This document shows, piece after piece, positions 55,574-64,000 of a DNA stretch of 64,000 bases. The translations under genes were made by a program, and so were the position numbers. Position 1 is the stretch's first letter. Each line of letters opens with the position of its first letter. The notes beneath the pieces were generated by a model. The model saw only the letters and a program-made list of their open reading frames with translations, did not search any database and was not told where the DNA came from. Source of the DNA: Acheta domesticus (Eukaryota > Arthropoda > Insecta > Orthoptera > Gryllidae); contig JAHLJT010009419.1 in the NCBI GenBank assembly GCA_031308135.1, positions 32,924,863 through 32,988,862 on the forward strand, in the 5' to 3' direction.

Positions 55574-55916
55574 CTATTTTTAAAAAAAGTGATTTCATAT
55601 AAATAATTCTTATTGTTCATTTATTTAAAGGTTAATTACAGAGAGCGGCTCCGAACCACGGCATTTAAGAAACTTTCGCTTCTACACGAACTAAATTACA
55701 CAACTGCAGAACCGTATATACTTATTTATTTGTGAACAGCTGAGATCTTCTGCCTATTTTGATTCACAATAAAGCCGACAGGTACCTGGCATTAGCGAGC
55801 TGGCAGGAAACAGGAAGAAAAGGTGCAATATGAAAAACACTACATTTTTCTAACAATTTCACGTTCAAAAAGAAAATAGCTACATTCTCCGGTTTATTAT
55901 GCACAGGTCACCTTAC
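55574..55916 (-). other. Candidate 5' UTR intron of TMEM94
   Basis: Bounded by GTAAGG at 55916-55911 and TTTAAAAATAG at 55574. No coding or repeat signal seen inside. Inferred only from splice-site quality. Confidence 0.4.
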
Positions 55917-56230
55917 TTCTCACTACCGCAGAACATCGACACCCGTGTGACGCGCACATCACGCCCCTTCTTTTCACCCCCAAAGCAGTCCCGACGTCCC
56001 GACTTCCCGACGTCCCCGCCTGTTTGGTCGTAATCGGGGGCAGACCACTGTCGATATTCTCTCGTGGTCGTGTACGATTCGTAGGGCGCGAGCTGAGGTC
56101 GGTTTATTAGTTAAAGGATTTATGTAGAAGAAAGCGCAACAGTCTTTAGACAGTCAACAGAGCTTTAAATTCGCTTGAAATCGGACCCGATCAGACCGGC
56201 CCCCGTAACGTTAGATAAGAATCAATAGTA
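55917..56230 (-). promoter_or_regulatory. TMEM94: CpG-rich probable TMEM94 promoter and 5' UTR exon
   Basis: This stretch is markedly richer in G, C and CpG than its surroundings and holds several repeated CCCGACGTCCCGAC-type motifs and TGACGCG. On the minus strand an AGAA/GTAAGG donor at 55911-55916 would splice over 337-340 nt to the acceptor at 55574-55575, next to the ATG. That makes it the likely non-coding first exon and TATA-less promoter. Transcription start unknown. Confidence 0.5.
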
Positions 56231-57983
56231 CTTTCGTACTGTGCGATGAGTTGGAAGAACCGTTGTCCTATTCAAAACACAAAAGAAGTGTTATCTTTTC
56301 AAAGTCCTTTTTCTAGAAAAAAATTGTCCCTTTCGCTTATTTGGATGGGTAAACCACGAAGTGGTTCGTTGAAATGTTAAAAATTGGAATTTCAAAATAT
56401 CACATATACGTAGTTTAATTGCAGCTCTTTCTTACAGAATTTTATTACATTATAATGAAAATCTATGCGTTTCGAGATGTACACAATGTTCATTGTCAGT
56501 TGCAATTCCGTAATTCCGCTAATTCTAATCAAAATTAACTTGGCTCGTAAAATGGAGTACACGTTACTGGTACCCGTTTCAAACTTCACTTCTCCCCATA
56601 GCTCGTCACACACAGTTTTTAACTGTTTTTGACGTAAATAAATAAACAAATAAACAAACTACTGTACCAAGGCAGTTTCCCAAACATTTTTTACCACGCC
56701 CCGTCTGTCAATAACAAAACTTCCCATGCCCCCTTGCACATTTTTATTTGGTAATGAATAAAATAAGTGCTACGTTGAGTAACAATACACGTATTTAATT
56801 ACTCTACAATCTTACAGGTTAATTATAGTTTGCATGACCTCTTGTTGAAATGTTCGTATTCTTTTTAAGGTTAGCTCCAGAAAATGCAATACGATTTATG
56901 GCTAATTAATATTAGAAGTTGAAATTTAAATTAAACAAGGGGCAATAAAAATCAGTGAGGAGGATAAACTTGCATTTTTACCAGATTTGCTATCCGTGTT
57001 AAGAATCGGAAAGTGCATAACGTAAATCATTAGCAATGTCAATTTTGCCCCAATACTTTGTTTTAATTGCAAAAAGTGCTCACTATACTTTGTCGCACAA
57101 ATTGCTCTATACCATATAGTAAAATAACACACTGAGGATGTTCGACGCCATGCAAATAAGCCCATATTTAATATAAACGTTGTTGTACTTGCATTGTTTT
57201 TTCCCTCATCTTCAACGATATCTTATGTCACAAATCACACAATATTACAACAAAATTCATATCCTAGCGCGCCAAATTCTCGGAAATGTTCGGGTATATC
57301 ACGGCTCGATGGGTCCCGCGCCCTCTGTGACTTGCCTCTATGCCTCCCTTGGGGGGTGCGCCCCCAACTCTGGGAATCATGGTCTAAAGAGACTAGGGCC
57401 CAGGGCTGCAAGAAAAATGAAGCCTCTAATTGTAGATAAATTTCGACTACAGTTTATTTTGTTTGTTCTAATGAACATAATTAGATGAAAAATGAAGATT
57501 TTAATTGATAATTAATTAGTGTTTGGATTGCACCATTGAAGTTTTTTATCGTTCTGTAGGTTACGCACATTTCTTTTCCAAATTCATAGTTTTTACATCC
57601 ATATACAGAATATGCATAATATTGTTCCCAGTTACAATTAAAAATCAGTTTGGCCTAGAGTGCAAATTATGCGAAGAAAGAGATTGTCTTCTCTAGAGGG
57701 ATTGATATTCCTTGCGAAAAAGTATTAAGCCTAATTTGTTCCTACAAGTGACACGACTAATCCATGGCTGTGTGCCTCGTTTAAGTTTTTTAAAATATTT
57801 TTTTAAACTAAAAGGCTGCTTGCATTTTGATGGCACGGTAGGAGTCGCCTTGGTTTATTAATAACAAAATGACGTTATTTGTACGAATCATAAATGTACA
57901 AATAACTAGGAAATCCCGGCCGACGTTCTGCCCTTCATCTCCCTCTTTCCCCTCCCATCTCCGTTTCTCACTGTCTCTCCCTC
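56231..57983. other. Intergenic DNA upstream of TMEM94, no gene seen
   Basis: It includes a block at 56580-56650 whose inverted relative lies at 62205-62275, and a GGGTCCCGCGCCC...AGGGCCCAGGGCTGCA block (57310-57415) that looks transposon-derived. No coding frame with recognisable similarity. Confidence 0.4.
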
Positions 57984-58156
57984 CAGAGGCGTATCTAGGT
58001 ATTCAGGCGCGTGTGGCAAGCGTAGAATTTGCGCCCTTGTAGGGATGCTTGAAATCAAGGTTGTTGTTTCTATTAATGGGTATACTGTAAATAGCGCCCC
58101 TTGTGAGTGGCGCCCATGGCACGTGCCATGCTTGCCATACCGTAGATACGCCACTG
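57984..58156. mobile_element. 173 bp hAT-like MITE
   Basis: The terminal inverted repeats CAGAGGCGTATCTAGG and CGTAGATACGCCACTG (the complement reads CAGTGGCGTATCTACG) are flanked by an 8-bp duplication TCTCCCTC (57976-57983) / TCTCCATC (58157-58164), 7 of 8 matching. Eight-base duplications and CAGnGGCG ends are typical of hAT. It is too short to encode anything. Confidence 0.85.
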
Positions 58157-58477
58157 TCTCCATCCCTCCTTCATCCTGTATGTCTGTCTCTGTCTCTGCC
58201 GCTCTCTGTCCCTCTCATTCACATTTACTTGCAGATTCTGCACGTCTCTGAGACGGTGAGGTAATATCGGGAAGCGCCGTCCCAGCAAAAATGTAATAGA
58301 ATGTTGAGGAAGAGTTCATTCTGCAGATTACGATGTGAGAAATGTTTTTTTGAGGCCTTCGGCCTCAATTTTAGTTTTTAAGGCCCTAGAACGCATCGTT
58401 TAGGAGTTACTTAACGATATAGATTCAAAATACTGCCGAGTGTGTTGCAGGTTACATTGATGTGAATATGTAGAATA

Positions 58478-58480
58478 TGT

Positions 58481-58512
<32 letters not shown>

Positions 58513-58526
58513 AGAGAGAGAGAGAT
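58478..58526 (+). repeat. (GA)n microsatellite
   Basis: AGAGAGAG tract interrupted by GCGAGCGAG. Confidence 0.95.
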
Positions 58527-58739
58527 TAACTTTGTGTGGCGCCTTCCGGGGTATTTTCATGAGAAACATTTTCTTATACTTTCTCTCCCTTAGTAATGCT
58601 TACGTAATACTAGTTATACTGCAATTTTTCTACGAATTAACACATCCCAGTCTTTTTTTTTTTTGTAAAACTGAAACTTTTGAAAAATTGTATATGACCT
58701 TATTTCAAAATCCATCTTTAAGGAACATATTTCATTAAG

Positions 58740-59285
58740 GGAAGAATCTCTAAATTTAAAATTTCAGTTGCTGGAAGACGCCAAAAAAATTTTGAAATTT
58801 TGCAATTTCCGAAAAATCTGGGTTTTCAACGAATATGAGACCTCCACCATTCTCTTCAACGTTCTTCACATTAACCAACAACAAAATTTAATCAAAAACG
58901 ATGGAGCCATTTTTTTTATTTTGGAAATGTTCAAGGAACTTCATGTAAAGTACCCTCAAAATCAAAACCCGTTTCAAATTCAAGCTGCCGCGACATCAGC
59001 CAAATCGTTGGGAGAATATACATTTTTGAGAAAATCGGATGAACAGTTTAACCGCTAGTGTTGTTCACAGACATACGTTTTGCTGTCATTCAATATTTAG
59101 TATCAAGGATCGACCAAACATGGATTCTGGCTACACTACGTGTTAGAGAATTTCCACCCTAAATTTAGCAATTGGATTTATCCACATTTTCTTACCAGGG
59201 CCCTGTAATAAGAGCTTTTCTGCTGAAAATCCGCCGTTTTTTCGCGCAGCTTTACATAACTTTCTCTCAACTGAGAAAGCGGTAG
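58740..59285 (-). repeat. Repeat family A, copy 7 (inverted)
   Basis: The reverse complement carries the head GAGAAAGTTATGTAAAGC, the AACGTATGTCTGTGAACAAC segment and GTACTTTACATGAAG. Confidence 0.75.
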
Positions 59286-60310
59286 CAAGAAAGTGAAAAC
59301 GGCGATTTTGCGACACAAAAATTCGTATTATAGGGCACTGATATCAAAACAAGGAATAAGTCATGTTCCAATGTGTTGCAAATGACTTCTTTTTAACACG
59401 TCGTGAAGTCGGAATCTGCGTTTTGTGGTTATTTGATACCGAAAAATTGATTGACGGCAAAACGTCAGTTCGTCCGTTTGTCTGTGAACAATGTTAGCGG
59501 TTAATCAGCAGGCAGGATTTTCACCAAAATCCTGGTATTCTTCAATTGAACAGGCTGATATCGTGACCCCTTGAATTTGAAATACATATTTTGATTTTGG
59601 AAATTCGTTACATGAAACCTCAACATTTACATAATGTTTTCAAAAAGTGGCATCAATTTTTTTCTCGGATAGAACAAAAGTGCATACAGAAATGGCACTA
59701 GTCTCAATTCCATTGAATTCTCTGAATTTACAAAAGTTCAAAATTTGTTAGGCGTCTTCCTGCAACTTCAATATTGAAGATGGAGATTTTTTCTTCAAAT
59801 GAAACTTGTTCTTCACAAATAGTTCTTTAACTGATGTCATACAATTTTTTCTTCAAAATGTTAGCAGTTTTCTAGCACTTTTGAGTGAAATATCATGAAT
59901 ATTACCAACAAGATTTTCTCAAAAATGGCTCAAACTTTTTTAAAAAACTTTTTGTGAGGATAGTGCTAAAGGCACTGAAGAATTGACATAACCCCCATTT
60001 TGATTTTCCAAAACTTACTTTTTTGTTCACAAATAAGTGAAATGTCGCTCACGTTGTTACTATTTATATTACTGGTGTTTTTAACATTATTGCATTTGTG
60101 AGTACAAGGGCTTCAAATGATTTCTTACAAAGTTTTCGAAAACTGTTGAATTTTCGTGAAGCCCATTTCCAGAAACACTCAAACGATATTTTCTCAGAAG
60201 TGGCTCCAAATTTTTCAATGAAAATTTGCATATTAAATCAGGTTTTATTTTTCTATACAATATTCTTCAAGGCAATCTTCAATTCAATTGTTAGGTAATT
60301 GTTTAATATT
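59286..60310 (+). repeat. Repeat family A, copy 8 (direct, head-to-head with copy 7)
   Basis: It contains AAAACGTCAGTTCGTCCGT, TTTGTCTGTGAACAATG, CGTTACATGAAACCTC, the A/T-rich body and CTCCAAATTTTTCAATGAAA. The tail motif GATGGCAGCTGG is absent. Confidence 0.72.
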
Positions 60311-62640
60311 ATTAATGATATGATGACTAAACCATTGAAATAAAAATGAAGAAATTGTTCCCAGAATTAACACATACGTCACTAATATTTTCTAATTTGA
60401 ACATACTTGATACATGTAAGGATACATTTATGTCTTTAGAATATCTGTGTACTATATTACCCAATTATAATTTCTGTAATTCAAAGAGTTTTGTATGATT
60501 ACAAATTCGTTTTACTGTCGGGTGCAGTTTCGGATTAATCAAGTAATTGTGTTTACTTTTAAACGTAGTAAACAAAGTTTAAAGCTGCCGCGCGTAACGT
60601 TAGTGCTCATGCGCATTTAAGTTCAAAACGAAACCACGGAGAGGAAGGGGACTGCATCCTGATGCCTCTGGCAGTGTTTGGGCAGTGTCGATTGGTGTCG
60701 ATGGAAAGCACAGAGCACCAAAGCATAGAGCGCCCACTCCCATGCTAAGAGAGCGGACGAGTAAACGCTTCCCAGGGACACCGGGCGCAGCACCGTCGAC
60801 TCCCCACTCCTCTCCCCTCTCCAGAATTCCACCCACTCCATTACATGTGCCAATCAAAAGGCGTCACCCCACTCCGCCCCCCATGCGATGTGTTCCAATC
60901 ACCCTACTGTCAGCTCGTAAGCGGGAGTTCAAAATTAAATTATTTTTTCCGGCCTTCCTTATAGACATATTAAAAATTTACAGCATTTACTTAACTAATT
61001 ACGTAATTGACTCTTATTGTGCCTACTTATTTAAGGAGTCACTATATGTTTTCTTTACTTGAATCCCAAAAACATTGAATTTGTAGGAATAGGTATCTAG
61101 AGGGTTCTTAATCATAAATGACATGAGCTAGGAATATGAGACAATCATAATAATTACACAGAACAATTATTACTAAAACACATTTATTTACTCCAAAAGT
61201 GTAAATAGGTTAACAGCAAATCAAACCAATGAAAGACATTAGACCACTATGTTTAATTACAGAAATAGCATTGTGTGCATTGACAAGAAGTTTTTGCAAT
61301 GAATATATTTGCTTTACACATGAAGTCATTTGATCCATTACTATTAAGAATTTAACAAAAGCAAAATTTCAGCACTTTTTCTTATACAAGAATTTTCAAA
61401 CAAATGGTGACATCCAAGTTGAAAAAAAATTGATTTCCAAAAGCCAGAAAAATAAAACAATTACTTTCCATTACATAAAAATATTCACCATACAACAATC
61501 CAATAAACTGAACACATTGAATGTTATTAAAGGAACACAACTAATTAAATTTCATATGAACAATCAACACACAATCAGAATGAACTTGAGTTTTCACACA
61601 TGATTATACACATTACTGGTTCAACTTTTACAATATTTTCATCAGATCTGAACTAGCAACATCAACACAGAAACTTAAGACAGCAGCAATAACTAGACAA
61701 TTACAAGCAGACTCTCCTATGAAATACTAAGCAAGTCTTAAGTACACTTCTGAAAACTAATGAAATAACAAGGATAAACCAATTAACAATTAATAATTCA
61801 AACTTAAATATAAATGAAAGGTTGAGAATGAATGTGGCCAAACCTAATTAATAATAATACAATTTTAAATTAATACCCAAACTGAATTGCATGAAATTAT
61901 TGAATTACTTATTAAAAAAATTAAATGAAATCTATACATTAGTCACAATCGGTAATTTTAGAAATTGACATAAAACAAAAAGAATTACTTTCCTGAAAAT
62001 AGTACTGAATATAGTCAAATTATTGAATTACTTGTCACAGAATATGAATTAAATGAAAACTACACATTGGTTACAATTGACAATTTTACAAATGAGCATA
62101 ATACAAAAACCTGATTTGTACCATTACTACCGAACAGAGAAATTAATGAAATACATATTATAAAATCAGATTAAGATGTTTTTACAATCAGCAATTTTAC
62201 AACTTTTTATTTATATTTATTTACGTCAAAAACAGTTTGAAACTCTGTGTGACGAGCTATAGGGAGAAGTGAAATTTGTGTACATTTTCATAATTCTGTG
62301 ATCTCAATCCTAAACCATATTCAAGTAGAATTTTGAATACAGAAAAAAAGAGCATCCTTTTTCCAAGTTTTGTCAACAAAATATTCACTCCTTTACAGTA
62401 AAATATATTTTCAAATGTAAATTAGCTATAAATTTGTGCCCTTAACCCTCATCACGTTCTTCATGGAAGAATAATACTTCTTGCCGGAAAAATATTGAAA
62501 ACGATAATTTGAATAACTATATTTCCCACTGAAATTCAGAAGACCTTCTGAACTAGTACAAGAAGTTTACTTCAACAACTACTAATAGAAGACACTCACA
62601 TTTCTGTCGCTTTTGGTTTCAGAGCAGCACATAACAAACT
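60311..62640. other. AT-rich DNA with a short GC-rich block, no gene accepted
   Basis: 60590-60930 is G/C-rich with open frames on both strands but no recognisable family. 61100-62600 is strongly AT-rich. It could be the downstream part or 3' UTR of the THAP gene, which runs leftward. An inverted relative of 56580-56650 lies at 62205-62275. Confidence 0.4.
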
Positions 62641-63696
62641 GAAATGAAAGAAGTTAAATTTTTAGACAGCCATGCAAATTCATTGCTGTTTCATGCTGTT
62701 ATGGCACCTTGCATGTCTCTGCGAAAAGAACGTACACGCCCTTGCGTCCTGCAAAAACTCTTCTGCAGCAGAAGGCGTTGTCTGGCAAACCTTCTGCAGC
62801 GTGGTGTAAGGAATTTGTCTCTGGTAATGCATACAGAGCGTAATCCAAATCCACATGAATTGGAACCTTCAAAAAGAAAACACTACCGTAATCTGCTGTA
62901 TTTATTTCCCAACAAACATACCCAGCAATTAAATTCTACCTCACCTGAGGACAACTGACGTCTTGCACTTTTCTTAGTGGTACACATCACCTAAATAAGT
63001 AAAAATAGTTATTAAACAAAAATAAAGAGAAATAAAGCACAACTAATAAAATTTCAACATACCTCCAAATGCCTTATCCACTTTCTTTTATTTGATGACT
63101 CACACAGGGCATCTTCCTTAGAAGAGGTTTGAATTTCTGGAACTAAGGAAAAATTCATAAAAGATTGTGTTCAAAATGAGTTGAAAGAAACACTTAATAA
63201 AAATACCACCACTATTTAACTTACATTCAAAATTCTCTCCATCTCCATCGAAGCCCCTTCATGCACGGTTTTATCTGGAACAACAGAATATTTACATACA
63301 ACATAAAAATGAAAATTTCTCATTTGAGTTCATAATAAAGGATATGTTGCGCTAAAAATGTAGTTATGTATTAACTTCCACAATAATTGTGAACAATGAT
63401 GTGAAGCGGCTCATTATTAAAAATTTCTTACCTGGCAAAAAAAGTGTAGGGACAGCGTTTTTTTTAGCCCCAGAAGTAATTCCTGGCATTTACTTCCTTC
63501 AGAGAAATGCCGATCATAGACATACATTCGATTGCGACTCTTGCGGTGTTATATTCGAAATCACTGGATTACCGGAAGCATTAATCCAACTCGCGAACAA
63601 TTCTTGGTCACTTCGAGGAAAGCCATATCTCGTACTAAAATGATTACCGCAATTCAATACGGCACATTTAATTTTCTTTCGTGAAATATTAGCCAT
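62640..63696 (-). CDS. THAP-domain (C2CH zinc finger) protein gene, reading frame disturbed
   Basis: A minus-strand gene starting MANISRKKIKCAVLNCGNHF at 63696. The C-x4-C pair, FPRSDQELFASWINASG, a later DRHFSEGS block and a NAVPTLFLP-like motif are the hallmarks of a THAP DNA-binding domain (C-x2-4-C ... C-x2-H ... AVPTLF). Three following short exons join by canonical splice sites into an acidic/basic linker. THAP proteins are DNA-binding regulators or transposase relatives; which applies here is unknown. As read the domain has a frame break near 63526, a tyrosine where the third zinc-ligand cysteine is expected (YDRHF), and a one-base shortage at an A8 run. The 3' end is not settled. Confidence 0.7.
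62648..62858 (-). CDS. Candidate last exon of the THAP gene (low confidence)
   Basis: After a TTTTTGAAG acceptor the phase-1 frame reads arginine-rich to a TGA near 62700 (RVRSFRRDMQGAITA). A second frame from an upstream acceptor is open over the same stretch, so I cannot choose. A basic, coiled C-terminal part would suit a THAP protein. Confidence 0.35.
62945..62990 (-). CDS. THAP gene exon 4
   Basis: Acceptor TATTTAG, donor GTGAGG. Encodes VMCTTKKSARRQLSS, basic. Phase 0 in, phase 1 out. Confidence 0.55.
63063..63142 (-). CDS. THAP gene exon 3
   Basis: Acceptor CTTAG, donor GTATGT. Encodes PEIQTSSKEDALCESSNKRK then WIRHLE, open in a single frame and in phase with exon 4. Confidence 0.65.
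63225..63274 (-). CDS. THAP gene exon 2
   Basis: 50 nt between TTCCAG and GTAAGT. It starts in the phase demanded by exon 1 and encodes KTVHEG. One extra G in the GGGG at 63254-63257 would switch it to an acidic frame (FDGDGENFE) that joins exon 3 correctly. Confidence 0.6.
63432..63696 (-). CDS. THAP gene exon 1 (zinc finger)
   Basis: From the ATG to a CCAG/GTAAGA donor. The first 57 codons are open; the frame must shift near 63526 and again at the T-run 63458-63465 (A8 on the coding strand) to read DRHF and AVPTLF. Alternatively a GTATGT at 63520-63525 is a donor and the remainder is intronic, but then the essential histidine would be lost. Confidence 0.65.
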
Positions 63697-64000
63697 ATTT
63701 TGAATGAGTTAATGTAGCACGAGAAGCAAAAACACCTGTATCACCAGATGAACACAAAGAATCGCGTGCGCAAGAATAGAAAGTAACGGACAACATGAAA
63801 TTCTTCCCTTTGAAAACTGCTCCACAGACTTCCTATCTTTCACGGAGTGTACGACGAATACGCTCGCACCGCGCCTGGTGGGTAAGGGTATCGTTTACCT
63901 CGTCCGCCCTGGCCTATATGAGTGCTCCATCTATCTTAGTTTGTCTATGATGGAAAGCACCTGTCAGAAGTGATCACCTGTGTGAATGCATGTTCCAGTT
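63697..64000 (-). promoter_or_regulatory. Probable THAP gene promoter region
   Basis: CpG-containing sequence (ACGACGAATACGCTCGCACCGCG at 63851-63873, in part) directly upstream of the ATG, richer in CpG than the surrounding AT-rich DNA. No TATA box evident. Confidence 0.35.

Noticed and set aside
60600..61062. GC-rich block with 76-125 codon frames on both strands
   Set aside because: Proline-rich composition, no recognised family, no splice-linked neighbours; kept only as an unexplained GC-rich patch.
63389..63643. Plus-strand 84-codon frame at the right end
   Set aside because: Shadow of the minus-strand THAP exon.
1..64000. rRNA, tRNA, CRISPR or prokaryotic operon features
   Set aside because: No tRNA cloverleaf, rRNA block or direct-repeat/spacer array was seen, and the spliced genes exclude a prokaryotic origin.

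Overview
This is a window of eukaryotic nuclear DNA, AT-rich and dense in introns and transposons. Proteins recognisable through splicing, GT/AG exon borders in long introns, piggyBac, R4/Dong-type and RTE-type elements, and many microsatellites point to an arthropod, most likely an insect with a large genome. A polyneopteran such as a termite, cockroach or stick insect is my guess; no diagnostic marker gene is present.

One gene dominates. A TMEM94 (ERMA, KIAA0195) orthologue, a multi-pass P-type-ATPase-like membrane protein, runs on the minus strand from its ATG at 55569-55571 to beyond the left edge. I could place 25 coding exons from 55571 down to 3604. They cover about 1,310 codons and lack only the last transmembrane hairpin and C-terminal tail. 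A CpG-rich stretch at 55917-56230 is the probable promoter and 5' UTR exon. At the right edge a second minus-strand gene starts at 63696. It encodes a THAP zinc-finger protein whose domain reading frame is disturbed. The left edge (1-3603) and the gap between the genes (56,230-62,640) hold repeats and no convincing gene.

The TMEM94 introns are a transposon archive. From left to right they hold: a 0.9 kb inverted-terminal element (2565-3467); a full-length but decayed piggyBac with TTAA target sites (4610-6947); a short piggyBac remnant (9656-10647); a GC-rich composite repeat with another repeat inside it (about 11-13.7 kb); a non-coding repeat family carrying a large GGAC/GGACG minisatellite (15290-16625); a putative LTR (about 19.86-20.44 kb); an R4/Dong-clade retrotransposon (22.63-28.14 kb) interrupted in its RT YIDD codons by a 1,480 bp solo LTR; a second R4-like copy (28.14-31.79 kb) interrupted by part of an RTE-type element; a pogo-like fragment; a near-perfect 31-bp-stem hairpin (36530-36616); and GT microsatellites. 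Further copies of the non-coding family lie at 290-1865, 37.6-38.6, 48.0-49.7 and 58.7-60.3 kb.

The observations most worth checking are: a perfect four-pentamer heat-shock element inside the solo LTR; an in-frame fusion of an RTE-type RT start with an R4-type RT; the intronic hairpin; a 41-nt candidate intron; and a consistent pattern of one-base shortages at homopolymers in otherwise conserved exons, which looks more like consensus error than gene decay. All family assignments come from recognition of the translated sequence, without database searches.
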